64,000 nucleotides of DNA from CAZDWZ01 sp964509425 (lineage in GTDB: Bacteria; Bdellovibrionota_C; UBA2361; SZUA-149; CAZDWZ01), in NCBI GenBank assembly GCA_964509425.1, contig CAZDWZ010000009.1, positions 62,001-126,000 on the forward strand, read 5' to 3'. Under the pieces are notes generated by a model. The model was given only the letters and a program-made list of their open reading frames with translations. It searched no databases and was not told the DNA's origin. The position numbers and the translations under genes are program-made. How positions within the stretch are numbered: the stretch's first letter is position 1; each line of letters opens with the position of its first letter. This document shows positions 1 through 8,981 of the stretch, piece by piece.

Positions 1-16
1 CTCTCTCATAAAACCG

Positions 17-349
17 TCACTTCATTTTCGCCCGTGGCTTGAGATCATGGACGATGATATTGCGGAACTCCCCGATCGGCGTGTCCGGCACGATCCACTG
101 GACCTGTGTTCGGAAGTCCGAGAGCCGAGACTAGACATCGTCCTCCCACACCTCCAGATTCACGGGTCCGATGCCGAGGATCGCATCTTCGAGCGAATTG
201 GCTGGCGCCTTCGAGCCGGTGTGCTTGCCGGATCCAAAGTGAGATCCGCCGATGACGAGCGAGCAGATCGTAGTCTCAGTTTGGCGTTTGATCAGGTCCG
301 CGATGAAGTCGTGCCGCTTCCCCTCGCTAATCATATAATCTCGCATCAC
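17..349 (-). pseudogene. Decayed second frame with in-frame TAG
   Basis: The frame starts at GTG 349 or ATG 346-344, overlapping the stop of the preceding broken frame, and would run 110 codons to TGA at 17-19. A TAG at 131-133 interrupts it after NLEVWEDDV. Reading resumes in the same phase with SRLSDFRTQVQWIVPD and ends GEFRNIIVHDLKPRAKMK, which still looks like protein. A point mutation to a stop codon is the simplest explanation. No family is recognised. Natural read-through cannot be excluded from sequence alone, but two broken genes in a row favour decay. Confidence 0.35.
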
Positions 350-942
350 CCCTTCGAGGGAACGCTCGACAGGGTGAATTTGAACTCAAAGTTATGGTTC
401 TCTCGAGGAGAAGGAGCTTTGGCGAGCGCTCCCTTACCGTTCTTAGGTATAAATCCCCCATAGTCGTTCACCGGCGTGTTCGAGATGCTCTGGAAGAACG
501 TCTCGTCGGCGAGGTGCTGAACGAATGTCGTTCATGTCTGTTGGTTGGTATCTGCCGAAGACATAATCCCGACATGGAGAGTGTGTTCAAGCATGAAGGG
601 GATCGTCTCGTGATGAGATGTAGCACCGCTGAAGACCCTGAACGCGTTTCAGGGTTCGACAGCGGAACATCTCACCTCAATCTCGCGAATCGTGTCATCG
701 CCGCGGTCTATCGTCGTGTCACCTTCAACAGCGGCTTCGGGCGACTGCGGTTCGCCTGAGCGCTGCGACGGGTCACGGGCGAGCGGCGCTCGCGCGATGC
801 GGTGTTGTTCTTCACTGTCGAACCTCCGAAGGGTGCCGGGGAAGGGAAGGCGAAGTGCCAACCCAATAACCATCTTAGGACCACCAACAAGAGGTGCTAC
901 ACCTCGACTCGTCACTTCCGAGATGGGCCAATCAAAGTGCAC
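346..942 (-). pseudogene. Decayed reading frame with two in-frame TGA codons
   Basis: On the minus strand one phase stays protein-like from 942 to a final TGA at 346-348, but is broken by TGA at 649-651 and at 532-534. The stretch after the second stop (FFQSISNTPVNDYGG, then a GKGALAKAPSPRENHN segment) has the composition of a real globular protein. A second possible start is GTG at 815 with GGAGG at 823-827, in another phase that ends at 708, so a frameshift is also likely. I do not recognise the family. The terminal TGA shares its A with the ATG of the next frame (TGATG), a coupling layout suggesting a former two-gene operon. The upstream boundary is uncertain. Confidence 0.35.
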
Positions 943-1074
943 CTAGGCTTTAGGTGTAGCAGAATTTGTTGAGTAAAAATGTTCTGTACTTCGATTGGAA
1001 TTGGCAGAGGACTAAACCTGAGATACGAGTATGGGCAGCAGTTCAGAGCCCCCAAGTACAGAAGGATAGTAAAA

Positions 1075-1935
1075 ATGAACGAACCGTCTGCTACGAATGT
1101 CAGTGCGGCAATTCCCGCGACTGAACTCTACTCACAGCGCGCGAATCCGGCATTCGAGGCGGTAATGGCTCTTCGAACAGCGGCGAAAGAGGGATCATTT
1201 TTCCTGCCACACCTCTCCCCCGGTATGCGTGTGCTCGATGTGGGTTGCGGTCCTGGATCCATCACGATTGGATTTGCTGAAGCAGTTTTCCCCGGCGAAG
1301 CGGTCGGCGTTGACTTCCAGCCATCGCAAGTTGCGCTCGCCCAGGCTTCAAGCTCTTCGCGAGGGACTCTAAACGCGCGATTTGAGGTTGCTGACGTTTA
1401 TCAGTTACCTTTCCCCGATGCTTCTTTCGACGCCGTTTTTGCTCATGCGGTGTTGTGGCATCTCCGCGAACCTTTGAGGGCGTTGGCGGAAATTCGTCGT
1501 GTGCTTCGTCCAGGCGGTATCATCGGGGTTCGCGACTGTGATTGGGGCGGGCGCATCTACGCACCTGCGACTCCACGGCTTGAAGAGTGGTGGGCCCTTA
1601 CAATACAAATCCGGCAGCGGAATGGCGGTGATCCTTTCATGGGCCGCCATCTTCGTCGGCTTTTAATCGAGGCCGACTTCGTGAGCGTCGAGGCTGGCGC
1701 ATCGGTCTGGTGTGCGGGAACGCCGGAAGAAGTCCAACACTTTGCCACGTTCCTAAAGGCACAGCTTCAGGGATTCGCGTCAACCGCACTCGCCGAAGGT
1801 TGGATGGATCAGCAAGCCGTTGAAACGGTGGCCGCCGAGATCGAGGAATGGGCGCGCTGCCCAGACGCACTGTATGTGGACACATATTGCGAGGCAATCG
1901 GACGCTCAAAACATCCAGGGTTTGCTTTGATTTGA
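1075..1935 (+). CDS. Class I SAM-dependent methyltransferase
   Basis: A 286-residue protein from ATG 1075, preceded by a GAAGGA-like ribosome site. The open frame extends upstream to 979, but that part has no methyltransferase character. The glycine-rich SAM-binding motif I, VLDVGCGPGSITI, lies at about residues 55-67 and is followed by an acidic strand end (VGVDFQPSQ). Motif IV-like FDAVFAHAVLWHL and post-motif LRPGGIIGVRD complete a Methyltransf_11/25 fold. The substrate cannot be read from the sequence; small-molecule and natural-product methyltransferases share this architecture. It stands alone, with no co-directional neighbour, so there is no operon context. Confidence 0.85.
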   Translation: MNEPSATNVSAAIPATELYSQRANPAFEAVMALRTAAKEGSFFLPHLSPGMRVLDVGCGPGSITIGFAEAVFPGEAVGVDFQPSQVALAQASSSSRGTLNARFEVADVYQLPFPDASFDAVFAHAVLWHLREPLRALAEIRRVLRPGGIIGVRDCDWGGRIYAPATPRLEEWWALTIQIRQRNGGDPFMGRHLRRLLIEADFVSVEAGASVWCAGTPEEVQHFATFLKAQLQGFASTALAEGWMDQQAVETVAAEIEEWARCPDALYVDTYCEAIGRSKHPGFALI

Positions 1936-2122
1936 CAGAAGACAACTTCCCGGTTCCAAGAGTCATTTTTCCGGCGCAGCTTTTCGGAACAAAGCACGAT
2001 GTCTCTTGAAAATTTGGAGAAAGGGGCGCTTCCTTTCTCCACCTACCTGCGCTGCATCGGCATTCGTCCAGCTCGCATGAAGGTTTGCGGGGTCTAATTA
2101 TACATACTGCCACTCCGGTCGC

Positions 2123-2662
2123 TCACGCTGCGGTCGAGCATGTCGAGGTGCGATACAGGACAGAGCCGAGCACCGCTGCTTCCACCTCGTCGTAGACCGA
2201 GAGCGCGCGGCGAGCGAACTTCACGCCCGCTTTTACAACCTCTGAAAACACCGGGGCCGCCTCTTGGCGATATTTCATCTTTAGGAGCGTCCGAACCAAG
2301 GTGACATCTCGTTCTTCCTTGATTGCGCCGCTCATGACGTAGTCCACCGCAGTGTACCCGTTCGCCGGAGAGAAACCTCCTATGGCGAAGTGGAGCTGTA
2401 CATCAGAGACGGTATCCGTTGCCCCCGCGTTCCGGAGGGCCCGGACGATCTCCATCACCCGCTTCGCACCGGCCACGTTCCCACACAGCAGCAGCCATGC
2501 CGCGTAGTCCACGACGAGAAGCTCGTGGTCGTGACGGCGAATCACGTCGATGTAGCGGCCCATCGCGAAGGAGTCCTTTTCCACTTGCCACCCCTCGTAG
2601 GCCGCGATTCCGACGATCGCAACGACGCTGAGAATCAGCCACACGATGATGAACGTGGTCAT
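2123..2662 (-). CDS. Single-pass membrane protein of unknown function, GC-rich
   Basis: A 179-residue protein with one N-terminal hydrophobic helix (residues 3-22, IIVWLILSVVAIVGIAAYEG) and a mostly alpha-helical remainder, probably cytoplasmic. The region around residues 45-80 (YAAWLLLCGN..AKRVMEIVRAL) could be a TPR-like helical hairpin. No family is recognised. The gene is richer in G and C (about 58-60%) than its neighbours, which is compatible with recent acquisition. It is not part of an evident operon. Confidence 0.6.
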   Translation of the reverse strand: MTTFIIVWLILSVVAIVGIAAYEGWQVEKDSFAMGRYIDVIRRHDHELLVVDYAAWLLLCGNVAGAKRVMEIVRALRNAGATDTVSDVQLHFAIGGFSPANGYTAVDYVMSGAIKEERDVTLVRTLLKMKYRQEAAPVFSEVVKAGVKFARRALSVYDEVEAAVLGSVLYRTSTCSTAA

Positions 2663-2916
2663 CTCGAGCCCTCCGTAAGTGTTTCGAATCGAACTTCCTT
2701 CTGGGATTTGCGCCCCTATTCCGGATTCGTGAGTGATTCCGAAACAGGGAGTGAATTACGGCGTCCGAACTGCGCTAGGTGAGAGAGCTAAGGAAATGGT
2801 CCCTGTGGTCGAGTCTAGCGGTTGACGCACCGCTAATCCAATAAACAATTGTCCGATGAACGGAATGCGGCGGTATGCTGGAATCTTTTCATTCTTCGAC
2901 AGTTACAGAGTTTTAT

Positions 2917-4194
2917 TCACACTTTGTCGTCTGACGAAATGATATCCTTCCGATTCTTTCTTAACCAATTCGACCATTGCTGAGCGCGCTCTCGAACTGA
3001 TGTGGCGGCGCCATCGTCCGCGAGATCCGAATCAGGGAAAAGCTTTGCAAGCTCCGAATCAAGATAAAAAGTGCTGGGGGAGCATTTACCCTCAGCCACC
3101 TTCTTCAAGAACTCGAGAATGTGCTGATGATTTCCGTAAGCGTGCAGCGCTTGAAGCGAAGCGAGGACGATATAGTCGTTGCAGGTTTCCCCCTCCGCGT
3201 TCAGATTCTTGTCAAAATTCTCTTCGAGAAGAGGCACGAGGGATGGGTCGTTCAATTCTCCTAGTAATCCTACGAGCCCGGCCTTCACTCCTCCTCGCTC
3301 TTCGCTGCTTAGCTTTGTCAGGATAAATGCTTTTGACTCTGGGAAACGGTGCTTTACCATCGCTTCGGAGAGTCTGAAGTCGTCGGCGTCGTAAGCCTTG
3401 AGAAGTCGATCGGCAGTCGGCACCAAGAGCCTCCCGGACTTTTTAAGCCACGTTTTGGCGATATCTGCCGAAGAGCTTCCGGGAAAAAGGTCCACTATTC
3501 TTTGATACTCTTCTTCACCCAAGGATGTTTGCTTGTTCTTGATGAGAAGATATCCGTAAAGAAGCGCATAGGCATCAGGATTCTCGATGCCGAGCGAAAG
3601 ATCTTCGTGCAATTTCGCCTTCTTCATCGCGGTAAGTGCTTCTTCGTAGCGTCCCAGGCGTTGCAATACGCCTGCCTCCTTTCGGTGAGCTGCGAGGCGA
3701 ATACTTGCTATCCAGTTGCCACAGCCTCCACCTGGACGCACAAACCGTGACCTCGCCAATGCTTGCGCGCTTGATCCGCTTAGCTCCAGGAGTGTAACGA
3801 GCTCGGTGGCGAGCGCATCTCGCTCAATGTAGAGCGCATTTGGTTCCTGAATGCGCGTTTCCACCTTGGAGCGAAGTGATTTTGCAAGTGCTTCGATCGT
3901 CTTCCACTCTGGGTAACCGTTCGGCGCCTGGTCATGGCGGATTTCGAAGAGCTCATAGCGAGCGCTGATCGCTTCGAGCTCTTCTAAAAGAGCGAATTGA
4001 ACTCGCCCTGCTTTTTTTGGTGGGTGACCGATCAAAAACTCCGCTTTTCGAAGTGACTGCTCAATTTGCCGCAACTGTTCTTGAGGGCCTTCGGATGGAA
4101 GAGCAGAGTCGGCGCCAGATCTCTGGCAAGTTGCAAAGATAGATAGAGCGGGCAGTAAGATGAGGAGCAAGATTCTCGCGGTGTTCTTCGGCAT
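2917..4194 (-). CDS. Exported TPR/HEAT-repeat protein, possible lipoprotein
   Basis: A 425-residue protein from the ATG at 4194; an ATG eight codons upstream is in frame, but the later one places the signal peptide at the very N-terminus (KNTARILLLILLPALSIFATC). The Cys at about residue 23 could be a lipid site, though FATC is a poor lipobox. Helical pairs follow: GRYEEALTAMKKAK and GEEEYQRIVDLFPGSSSADIAKTWL are TPR-like, and KAGLVGLLGELNDPSLVPLLEE is HEAT-like. Such proteins usually act as periplasmic scaffolds, but partners cannot be inferred. Alpha-helical solenoid is the safest call. Confidence 0.65.
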   Translation of the reverse strand: MPKNTARILLLILLPALSIFATCQRSGADSALPSEGPQEQLRQIEQSLRKAEFLIGHPPKKAGRVQFALLEELEAISARYELFEIRHDQAPNGYPEWKTIEALAKSLRSKVETRIQEPNALYIERDALATELVTLLELSGSSAQALARSRFVRPGGGCGNWIASIRLAAHRKEAGVLQRLGRYEEALTAMKKAKLHEDLSLGIENPDAYALLYGYLLIKNKQTSLGEEEYQRIVDLFPGSSSADIAKTWLKKSGRLLVPTADRLLKAYDADDFRLSEAMVKHRFPESKAFILTKLSSEERGGVKAGLVGLLGELNDPSLVPLLEENFDKNLNAEGETCNDYIVLASLQALHAYGNHQHILEFLKKVAEGKCSPSTFYLDSELAKLFPDSDLADDGAATSVRERAQQWSNWLRKNRKDIISSDDKV

Positions 4195-4218
4195 CCCGAC
4201 ATTATAGCGAGAAAGCAT

Positions 4219-4832
4219 CTACGTGTGATTGAAATTCTGGGAAGTGCCTCAAATCAGGCTCCGTAGAGTCGGCGAATACATAACCGACCTAACGCTACGA
4301 GAATTTCCTAGTGATGACACTCCGTAGCCTGGATCTCTCGTCGGAGAATTCGCTGATCTTCGGAGGCTGAGATGCTAGGCGGAGAGGAGGAGCTCTTGTG
4401 GGGAGTGTGGTTGCCGAGTCTCAACGAGCAGAGGGGAGACGAGGTGCGGTTCGCGTTTCATGGATTCGAACAGATTTCGTCTGTATCTTCTAGTGAGTTC
4501 TACGAGATAAATCACCAAGCAATGGTGCTTTATCGGCGCTGTTGATCAACATTGCATCAACGTTATCGCATTCGAGAGTTGGCGCAGGAATGATCCATAA
4601 CTGTGGGTGAACAAGTTTTTTTTCGATTTTGTGAGCAGGTTGAATATGAAGAATTTTGGATTTAATGACGTTCTCTCGATTGGGTCCTGGAGTGCGGCAG
4701 CCGCTGCCTTCTGATACGGGCATCTTGGAGAGTGTTTTCAGAGAGAAAATTTCCATTCTGAACGGTTTGTACGGAGAACCTCGCGGGCTCTCAGGACACG
4801 CCTTCCTCTCCGTCGAGCGACGTCGAATGAGC
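4219..4832. other. Intergenic stretch without a convincing gene
   Basis: This 614-base stretch lies upstream of two minus-strand genes. One 88-codon minus frame (4490-4756) shows no domain, no ribosome site and an irregular composition. I see no tRNA, clear terminator or repeat. Confidence 0.4.
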
Positions 4833-5657
4833 TCAGCGCGCTGGGGAGCCGCTCGAGAATAGAGTCCCGGAATAAACTACGACCGGGCGGATGCCGTCTG
4901 TCGTCTTTTCTGGTTTGGTAACTTCGAGTCGAATACTTCCGAACCTACCACTGTTCGGATTACGACCATCCCCCGGCTCATGGACCATGGTTAGGGTGAG
5001 CTCTCTTCCATCTTTCGTTTGGAAAACGGCGACACTGTGTTGGTTATTCGAACCTGGAAGCTTTACTACGGAGAACTTGGGAGGTCCGGTCAGTTCCTTT
5101 GAATTAGCAAGTCCTTCGCAGAATGCGTTGAACACCGCTTTACCATCGACCTCCCGAACGTTGGTCACCGTGAGTGCGTTTCCGGGTAACCCTCGTCCCG
5201 AGTCTTGGTTTAAGGCGGCAAGGAGGGACAACAGCCGTGAACTGCGCTCAGTAGTTGTTGTAAAATCCAGCTCGACCATTTCCAAACCGAGATCGGCGGC
5301 TGCCTCAAGCGCCATCGGTCGCTTTAGCCGAAGCAACTCGTTTCGTGCGTCGCCGCGAGCCGTTTTCAGCCGCTCATCGACAGCCTCTAATCCGAATGTT
5401 CCCGTTTCCACGATTCGCCGACGTGCGGAAACTTTCTCCTCTTCGGGTGCGGTGCTGCTGCAGACGATTGCGAGATCCTTCTGAAGTTGCTTCGCGCGCA
5501 TCTCGGGCGTGATCTCGGGATCGTTGGCATTCCGGAGGGGTACGCTAAGGTCCGTCTCGGTTTTTTGATGCGGCAGAACCAAACCCGCAGTAATGGCGGA
5601 CATTGAGGTTTCATCCGGTTTTAGATTGTTCCCGGGTCGATTCAATGTGTCTAACAT
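4833..5657 (-). CDS. Hypothetical protein, soluble
   Basis: A 274-residue protein. I start it at ATG 5657 because AAAGGGG sits just upstream; an in-frame ATG 13 codons earlier has nothing comparable. The N-terminal 60 residues look disordered. Residues about 70-140 are charged helices (EKVSARRRIVETGTFGLEAVDERLKTARGDARNELLRLKRP). The C-terminal 120 residues read as beta-rich (FSVVKLPGSNNQHSVAVFQTKDGRELTLTMV). No signal peptide, membrane helix or catalytic motif is seen, and I do not recognise the family. A roughly 465-base gap separates it from the divergent CPBP gene. Confidence 0.6.
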   Translation of the reverse strand: MLDTLNRPGNNLKPDETSMSAITAGLVLPHQKTETDLSVPLRNANDPEITPEMRAKQLQKDLAIVCSSTAPEEEKVSARRRIVETGTFGLEAVDERLKTARGDARNELLRLKRPMALEAAADLGLEMVELDFTTTTERSSRLLSLLAALNQDSGRGLPGNALTVTNVREVDGKAVFNAFCEGLANSKELTGPPKFSVVKLPGSNNQHSVAVFQTKDGRELTLTMVHEPGDGRNPNSGRFGSIRLEVTKPEKTTDGIRPVVVYSGTLFSSGSPAR

Positions 5658-6123
5658 GGCTACCCCTTTGAAGTGTCTATCGTCTGCAAGGCACACGCGA
5701 GAGTTATGTCGAAGAGCAAGATATTTTCTTCACTTGTGAGTTTAAAAACGGGCTTTGTGACAGCGCTGTAGACATTGTCTGCTATGGGTATGGAAACCAA
5801 GTCGCAGATCTGTAATAGTCAAAGTATATCCAAGCTGCTTTCAATAGCTCACTTAAAATCTGGGGTAGTGCTGTGCCGCAGAGATTTCCATTCTATGTCG
5901 TGAACGCCTTCGCCGAGCAAGGACATATTGAGAAAATGCCTTCTGTTATTTTTGTTCGGGGTTTGAGGGACTCGAACAAGAGCGTATCGCTCACTATCGG
6001 AGGCTCCGGTGTCATGATGGTCAAAGGAGAGTTCTTATTCTGATCAATCTATCGCACACTTAACGGTCGTTCGGGGCATAAGGTTTTGGTAGCATCCAAC
6101 AATACGCCCTTTCGGAGATACCA
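5658..6123. other. Divergent intergenic region
   Basis: The region separates two divergently transcribed genes and presumably carries both promoters. No coding frame, tRNA or strong palindrome was found. GGAG at about 6114-6117 is the ribosome site for the following TTG start. Confidence 0.4.
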
Positions 6124-7434
6124 TTGATCGGCTATTCGCCGCAGAGCATAAAGCGCATACTTGTCGCAGACGCGGTGGTGATATTTCTCATCGCGATGAC
6201 AATTGCGTGGTCACTGTCTCGAGAGGGACGGGTCATGCAAATTGATTCCGGCCGTGCCGTTGCCCGTATCGCTGCAAGGACGATGGATCTTTCAGCGGCT
6301 TACGAACAGGCGCCGGACTGGCAGCGGCTGATTTTTGTCGTAAACGGAATCGACATTGTGGAGAACCGTCGCCAAATCGAAGGCTGGTATCGCGAGCTTG
6401 CGGCCCGAGATGGGTCGCTCTCGATTAATTGCGGACTCCAAATCTTCACAAGTTCGGTAAAGTACCCGCCACCTGGATGTGAAGCTCGGGACGTTCCTGC
6501 CGAAGGCTGGTTTGCCGACCGGATAGCCCAATCTCGCCTCGCCGAAAGTCCGGATCCTTCAGAGGCCCTAAGTCTCGAAAGACGAGAACGAAGACGGAGC
6601 GATCATACATTTCGGAAGCTTTGTGCGTTTCACGGATTGTCCACCGCGTTTGTCTTGATCGGCATTGTTTGCTGTTTTGCTCTCATTTTTTCTGGAAGAG
6701 GGAGTGGGCGCTCGGCTTGGAAGCTGGCGATCAGTTCGGGACGGAAGCAGCGACTTGATCAAAGCCTTTGGCCCGGAGGAATAGGTGTTCGTGGGTTGGG
6801 AGCTGCTCTCGTTGCTGGCTTCATCGTCGTATGTCTCCTCACCGGAATCGTCGCCGAGTTAATGTCTGTGAGAGCAATGTGCGTATTTCTCGCGGTTCTT
6901 CTAACGGTTATCTCCGTTCTTTATCTTCAGAAGCATAAACATTCTTTCCTCGGACTGCTGGGTATCGGCCAGGATCGTGAGTCCTTATTGCGCCTCGCGG
7001 CCAGCACACTTGCTTTGAGTGGAGCCTCGATGGCCGGATCCACCTTCATCCAATGGATCTTTGAGCGCATCGGCAAGCCGGCCCACTGGACGGAATGGTA
7101 CAACGAGGATCTCGTGTTCGGAGCTCCGTCGCTCGTTGGCGTTCTCCTTGTTGCAAAGTGTGTGTTTAGTCCGCTCGTAGAAGAGATTGTTTTTCGAGGA
7201 TTTCTTTTTGGGATCTGTAAGAGAATTGGCGGTGCTCACCTCGCGATCGTCTTCAGCGCTCTTGTCTTCGGATTTGCACACAGCGCCGGTTTACCGACAT
7301 TCCTGACACTGACCTGGTGCGGACTCGTTTGGGCTTTTGGCTACGAGAAGACCGGCAGCATAGTCCCCGCCATTTTATCCCATTCGCTGAACAATATCCT
7401 CTACAGCCTGAGCATCCTCGTATTCCTCAGATAG
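6124..7434 (+). CDS. CPBP-family intramembrane metalloprotease with extended N-terminus
   Basis: A 436-residue polytopic membrane protein of the CPBP/CAAX-protease (ABI) family. The C-terminal half carries all three family motifs: EExxxR as E353, E354 and R358 in LVEEIVFRGFLFG, FxxxH in FGFAHS near residue 385, and HxxxN in HSLNN near residue 420. The N-terminal half is a signal-anchor helix (11-29), a soluble 120-residue part and more membrane helices, which is longer than the usual 200-300 residue family member. The start is TTG, chosen because GGAG lies seven bases upstream and later starts would cut the first helix. CPBP proteins cleave membrane-embedded substrates or process bacteriocin-like peptides; the target here is unknown. 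A second CPBP gene lies at 42129-42914. Confidence 0.85.
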   Translation: MIGYSPQSIKRILVADAVVIFLIAMTIAWSLSREGRVMQIDSGRAVARIAARTMDLSAAYEQAPDWQRLIFVVNGIDIVENRRQIEGWYRELAARDGSLSINCGLQIFTSSVKYPPPGCEARDVPAEGWFADRIAQSRLAESPDPSEALSLERRERRRSDHTFRKLCAFHGLSTAFVLIGIVCCFALIFSGRGSGRSAWKLAISSGRKQRLDQSLWPGGIGVRGLGAALVAGFIVVCLLTGIVAELMSVRAMCVFLAVLLTVISVLYLQKHKHSFLGLLGIGQDRESLLRLAASTLALSGASMAGSTFIQWIFERIGKPAHWTEWYNEDLVFGAPSLVGVLLVAKCVFSPLVEEIVFRGFLFGICKRIGGAHLAIVFSALVFGFAHSAGLPTFLTLTWCGLVWAFGYEKTGSIVPAILSHSLNNILYSLSILVFLR

Positions 7435-7726
7435 TCGGCCGGTGCAGAGGAGTTTACGCGGGTCATCCAAAGGATTCGGAGTATTCTCCCCATTTCAAAG
7501 GCCGGCAGTGCCGCTTCCACCCGTAGGGTGAAAGTGCCGCCCCGACCTTATCGCCTGCCCCGGTTTCGTGAAGGCAGTCTCTAGAGTAAATCTCAAGACT
7601 TCAGTAACGTCGCCCGGGACGTGGTCCCGAGGTGATAACACCTTCAGTAGTAAGTCGCATCGCAGATGTGCTCGCTGCATTTTCTCTCCCAAACTTTTGG
7701 TGGAAGGTGCATATTTGAGGATGCCG

Positions 7727-8041
7727 ATGGAATTTCGAACGAATCTTTACTGGCTTGCGGCAATCTTACTCTGCGCGCTTGCGAGTGCATCGGCGAACTC
7801 GCTCGATATTCAGAAGAATGCGAGCGGACAAGTATCCTTTCGACTCCTTGAAGGAGAGAAGGAGAGGAGTTTCTCGCTCGATCCTCACTTCGCTTTGCCT
7901 ATCGTTATAGACCTCGGGCATACTACTCGAATAAACGTTCCAAATGCTTTTGAAACAGTGACTCTTCCTCTTGGGGATCTTTATGAGTGCATCAACAGCG
8001 ATCAGACCCATTTCTCGGGCAGTATTTTCAAACCTCATTGA
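7727..8041 (+). CDS. Small exported protein upstream of the tyrosine cluster
   Basis: A 104-residue protein from ATG 7727; GAGG at 7717-7720 is well placed for it, while an in-frame ATG at 7721 is too close to that site. A signal peptide is clear (FRTNLYWLAAILLCALASASA). The mature part is short and beta-like and resembles no family I know. Its 3' end overlaps the next gene by about 59 bases in another frame. That overlap makes one of the two boundaries suspect but also suggests translational coupling. Confidence 0.5.
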   Translation: MEFRTNLYWLAAILLCALASASANSLDIQKNASGQVSFRLLEGEKERSFSLDPHFALPIVIDLGHTTRINVPNAFETVTLPLGDLYECINSDQTHFSGSIFKPH

Positions 8042-8924
8042 TTACGCGGGACTTTTTCCGCCCGCGGCACTTTCTCTTGCCGAGACTTTTCAGAATTATT
8101 CTCTTTACCAAAAAGGCGACCGGGCTTGGATCGTAGGCGGGCTCATCGTGCAAGCTTCACATCTCACAAACGTGGCAACTCTCCTTCAAGAGAATCGACT
8201 TGAACCGCTCTCTCTTTCCCTTGTTACAAAAAACCCTCGAGGGGATCTCGAAAGTGCAGCGGCCTCTCTCTCAACACTGAAGAATCAGGCGAGCATCAAA
8301 AATATTGAAATAGGACTCGACGCTGTCCGACCCCTAACAGAGCAGCTTACGGAGATTCAGGACTCCCTCGTTGCGTTTGAGGCTACTTTGGGGCGCCCGA
8401 ATGTATTCTTCGAAATACCCTCAGAAGAAAAGTTTCTTTCCTCGTCGCTGGATTTGCTTCAGCACCTCCAGCAAACTCGCCAGCGCACTGGGAGCATGAT
8501 GGGATATAAGCTTCGCTGTGGAGGACTTCCTCTGGGGGCGCCGGCGCCCGTGATGGTGGGAAAGGTATTGAAGGCATGTGCTGCCCGTGAAGTTCCCGTA
8601 AAGTTCACGGCTGGTCTGCATCATCCGCTTCCCTTGGCGGGCGTCGCCGACGCTGTCCATGGGTTTTTCAACATGTTTTTTGCGGCGTTTGTTGCGAACG
8701 CCTTCGATGCATCAGAAGACACTTTGGTCGCTATTCTGAGTGCTTCGCCTCCGTCTGCTCCGCCGCCACAATTTAGCGATGACCTCGTTTCTTGGTGTGG
8801 TTTTTCGCTGAACGCGTCGACGATTGCTGAACTACGCACCAAACGGGTATTATCTTTCGGCAGTTGTAGTTTTATGGAGCCGACAGATGAGGCCGAAAAG
8901 ATGGGTTGGCTGCCGGCACTCTAG
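7983..8924 (+). CDS. Conserved-looking hypothetical protein linked to tyrosine catabolism
   Basis: A 313-residue soluble protein starting at ATG 7983, with GGGG seven bases upstream. It is the first full-length gene of a plus-strand run with fahA and hppD. Readable blocks are LIDYAGLFPPAALS near the N-terminus, a helix/strand alternation, GYKLRCGGLP at about 180, VPVKFTAGLHHPLP at about 208 and HGFFNMFFAAFVANAF after it. The alternation and the KLRCGG / KFTAGLHHP blocks suggest an alpha/beta (TIM-barrel-like) enzyme with a possible Lys/His site. From memory, similar unnamed proteins occur beside homogentisate or fumarylacetoacetate genes in other phyla; this was not searched. No maleylacetoacetate isomerase is present in the window, so this gene is a candidate for that or an accessory step, by inference only. 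Confidence 0.75.
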   Translation: MSASTAIRPISRAVFSNLIDYAGLFPPAALSLAETFQNYSLYQKGDRAWIVGGLIVQASHLTNVATLLQENRLEPLSLSLVTKNPRGDLESAAASLSTLKNQASIKNIEIGLDAVRPLTEQLTEIQDSLVAFEATLGRPNVFFEIPSEEKFLSSSLDLLQHLQQTRQRTGSMMGYKLRCGGLPLGAPAPVMVGKVLKACAAREVPVKFTAGLHHPLPLAGVADAVHGFFNMFFAAFVANAFDASEDTLVAILSASPPSAPPPQFSDDLVSWCGFSLNASTIAELRTKRVLSFGSCSFMEPTDEAEKMGWLPAL

Positions 8925-8981
8925 ACGTTCGAACGCAGAATATTCTGTGGTCACGTATTTTTAGTGGGAGAAAGTGGATCT

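Noticed and set aside
17..942. Genome-wide stop-codon recoding (TGA or TAG as sense).
   Set aside because: Many intact genes here end properly in TGA and TAG (for example hppD, phhB and fahA-region stops); the broken frames are local.
860..961. CACTTCCGAGATGGG resembles the complement of a 5S rRNA core, with nearby GGTGCTACACC palindromes.
   Set aside because: The rest of a 5S rRNA cannot be aligned on either strand; the hairpins (891-905, 940-956) are short and overlap decayed coding sequence.
4490..4756. An 88-codon minus frame in the 4.2-4.8 kb gap.
   Set aside because: Composition is unlike protein, with no start signal and no neighbour context.
7500..7540. Imperfect hairpin (CTTCCACCC / GGGTGAAAG) after the first CPBP gene.
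   Set aside because: One mismatch, no T-run and 80 bases beyond the stop; too weak to call a terminator.
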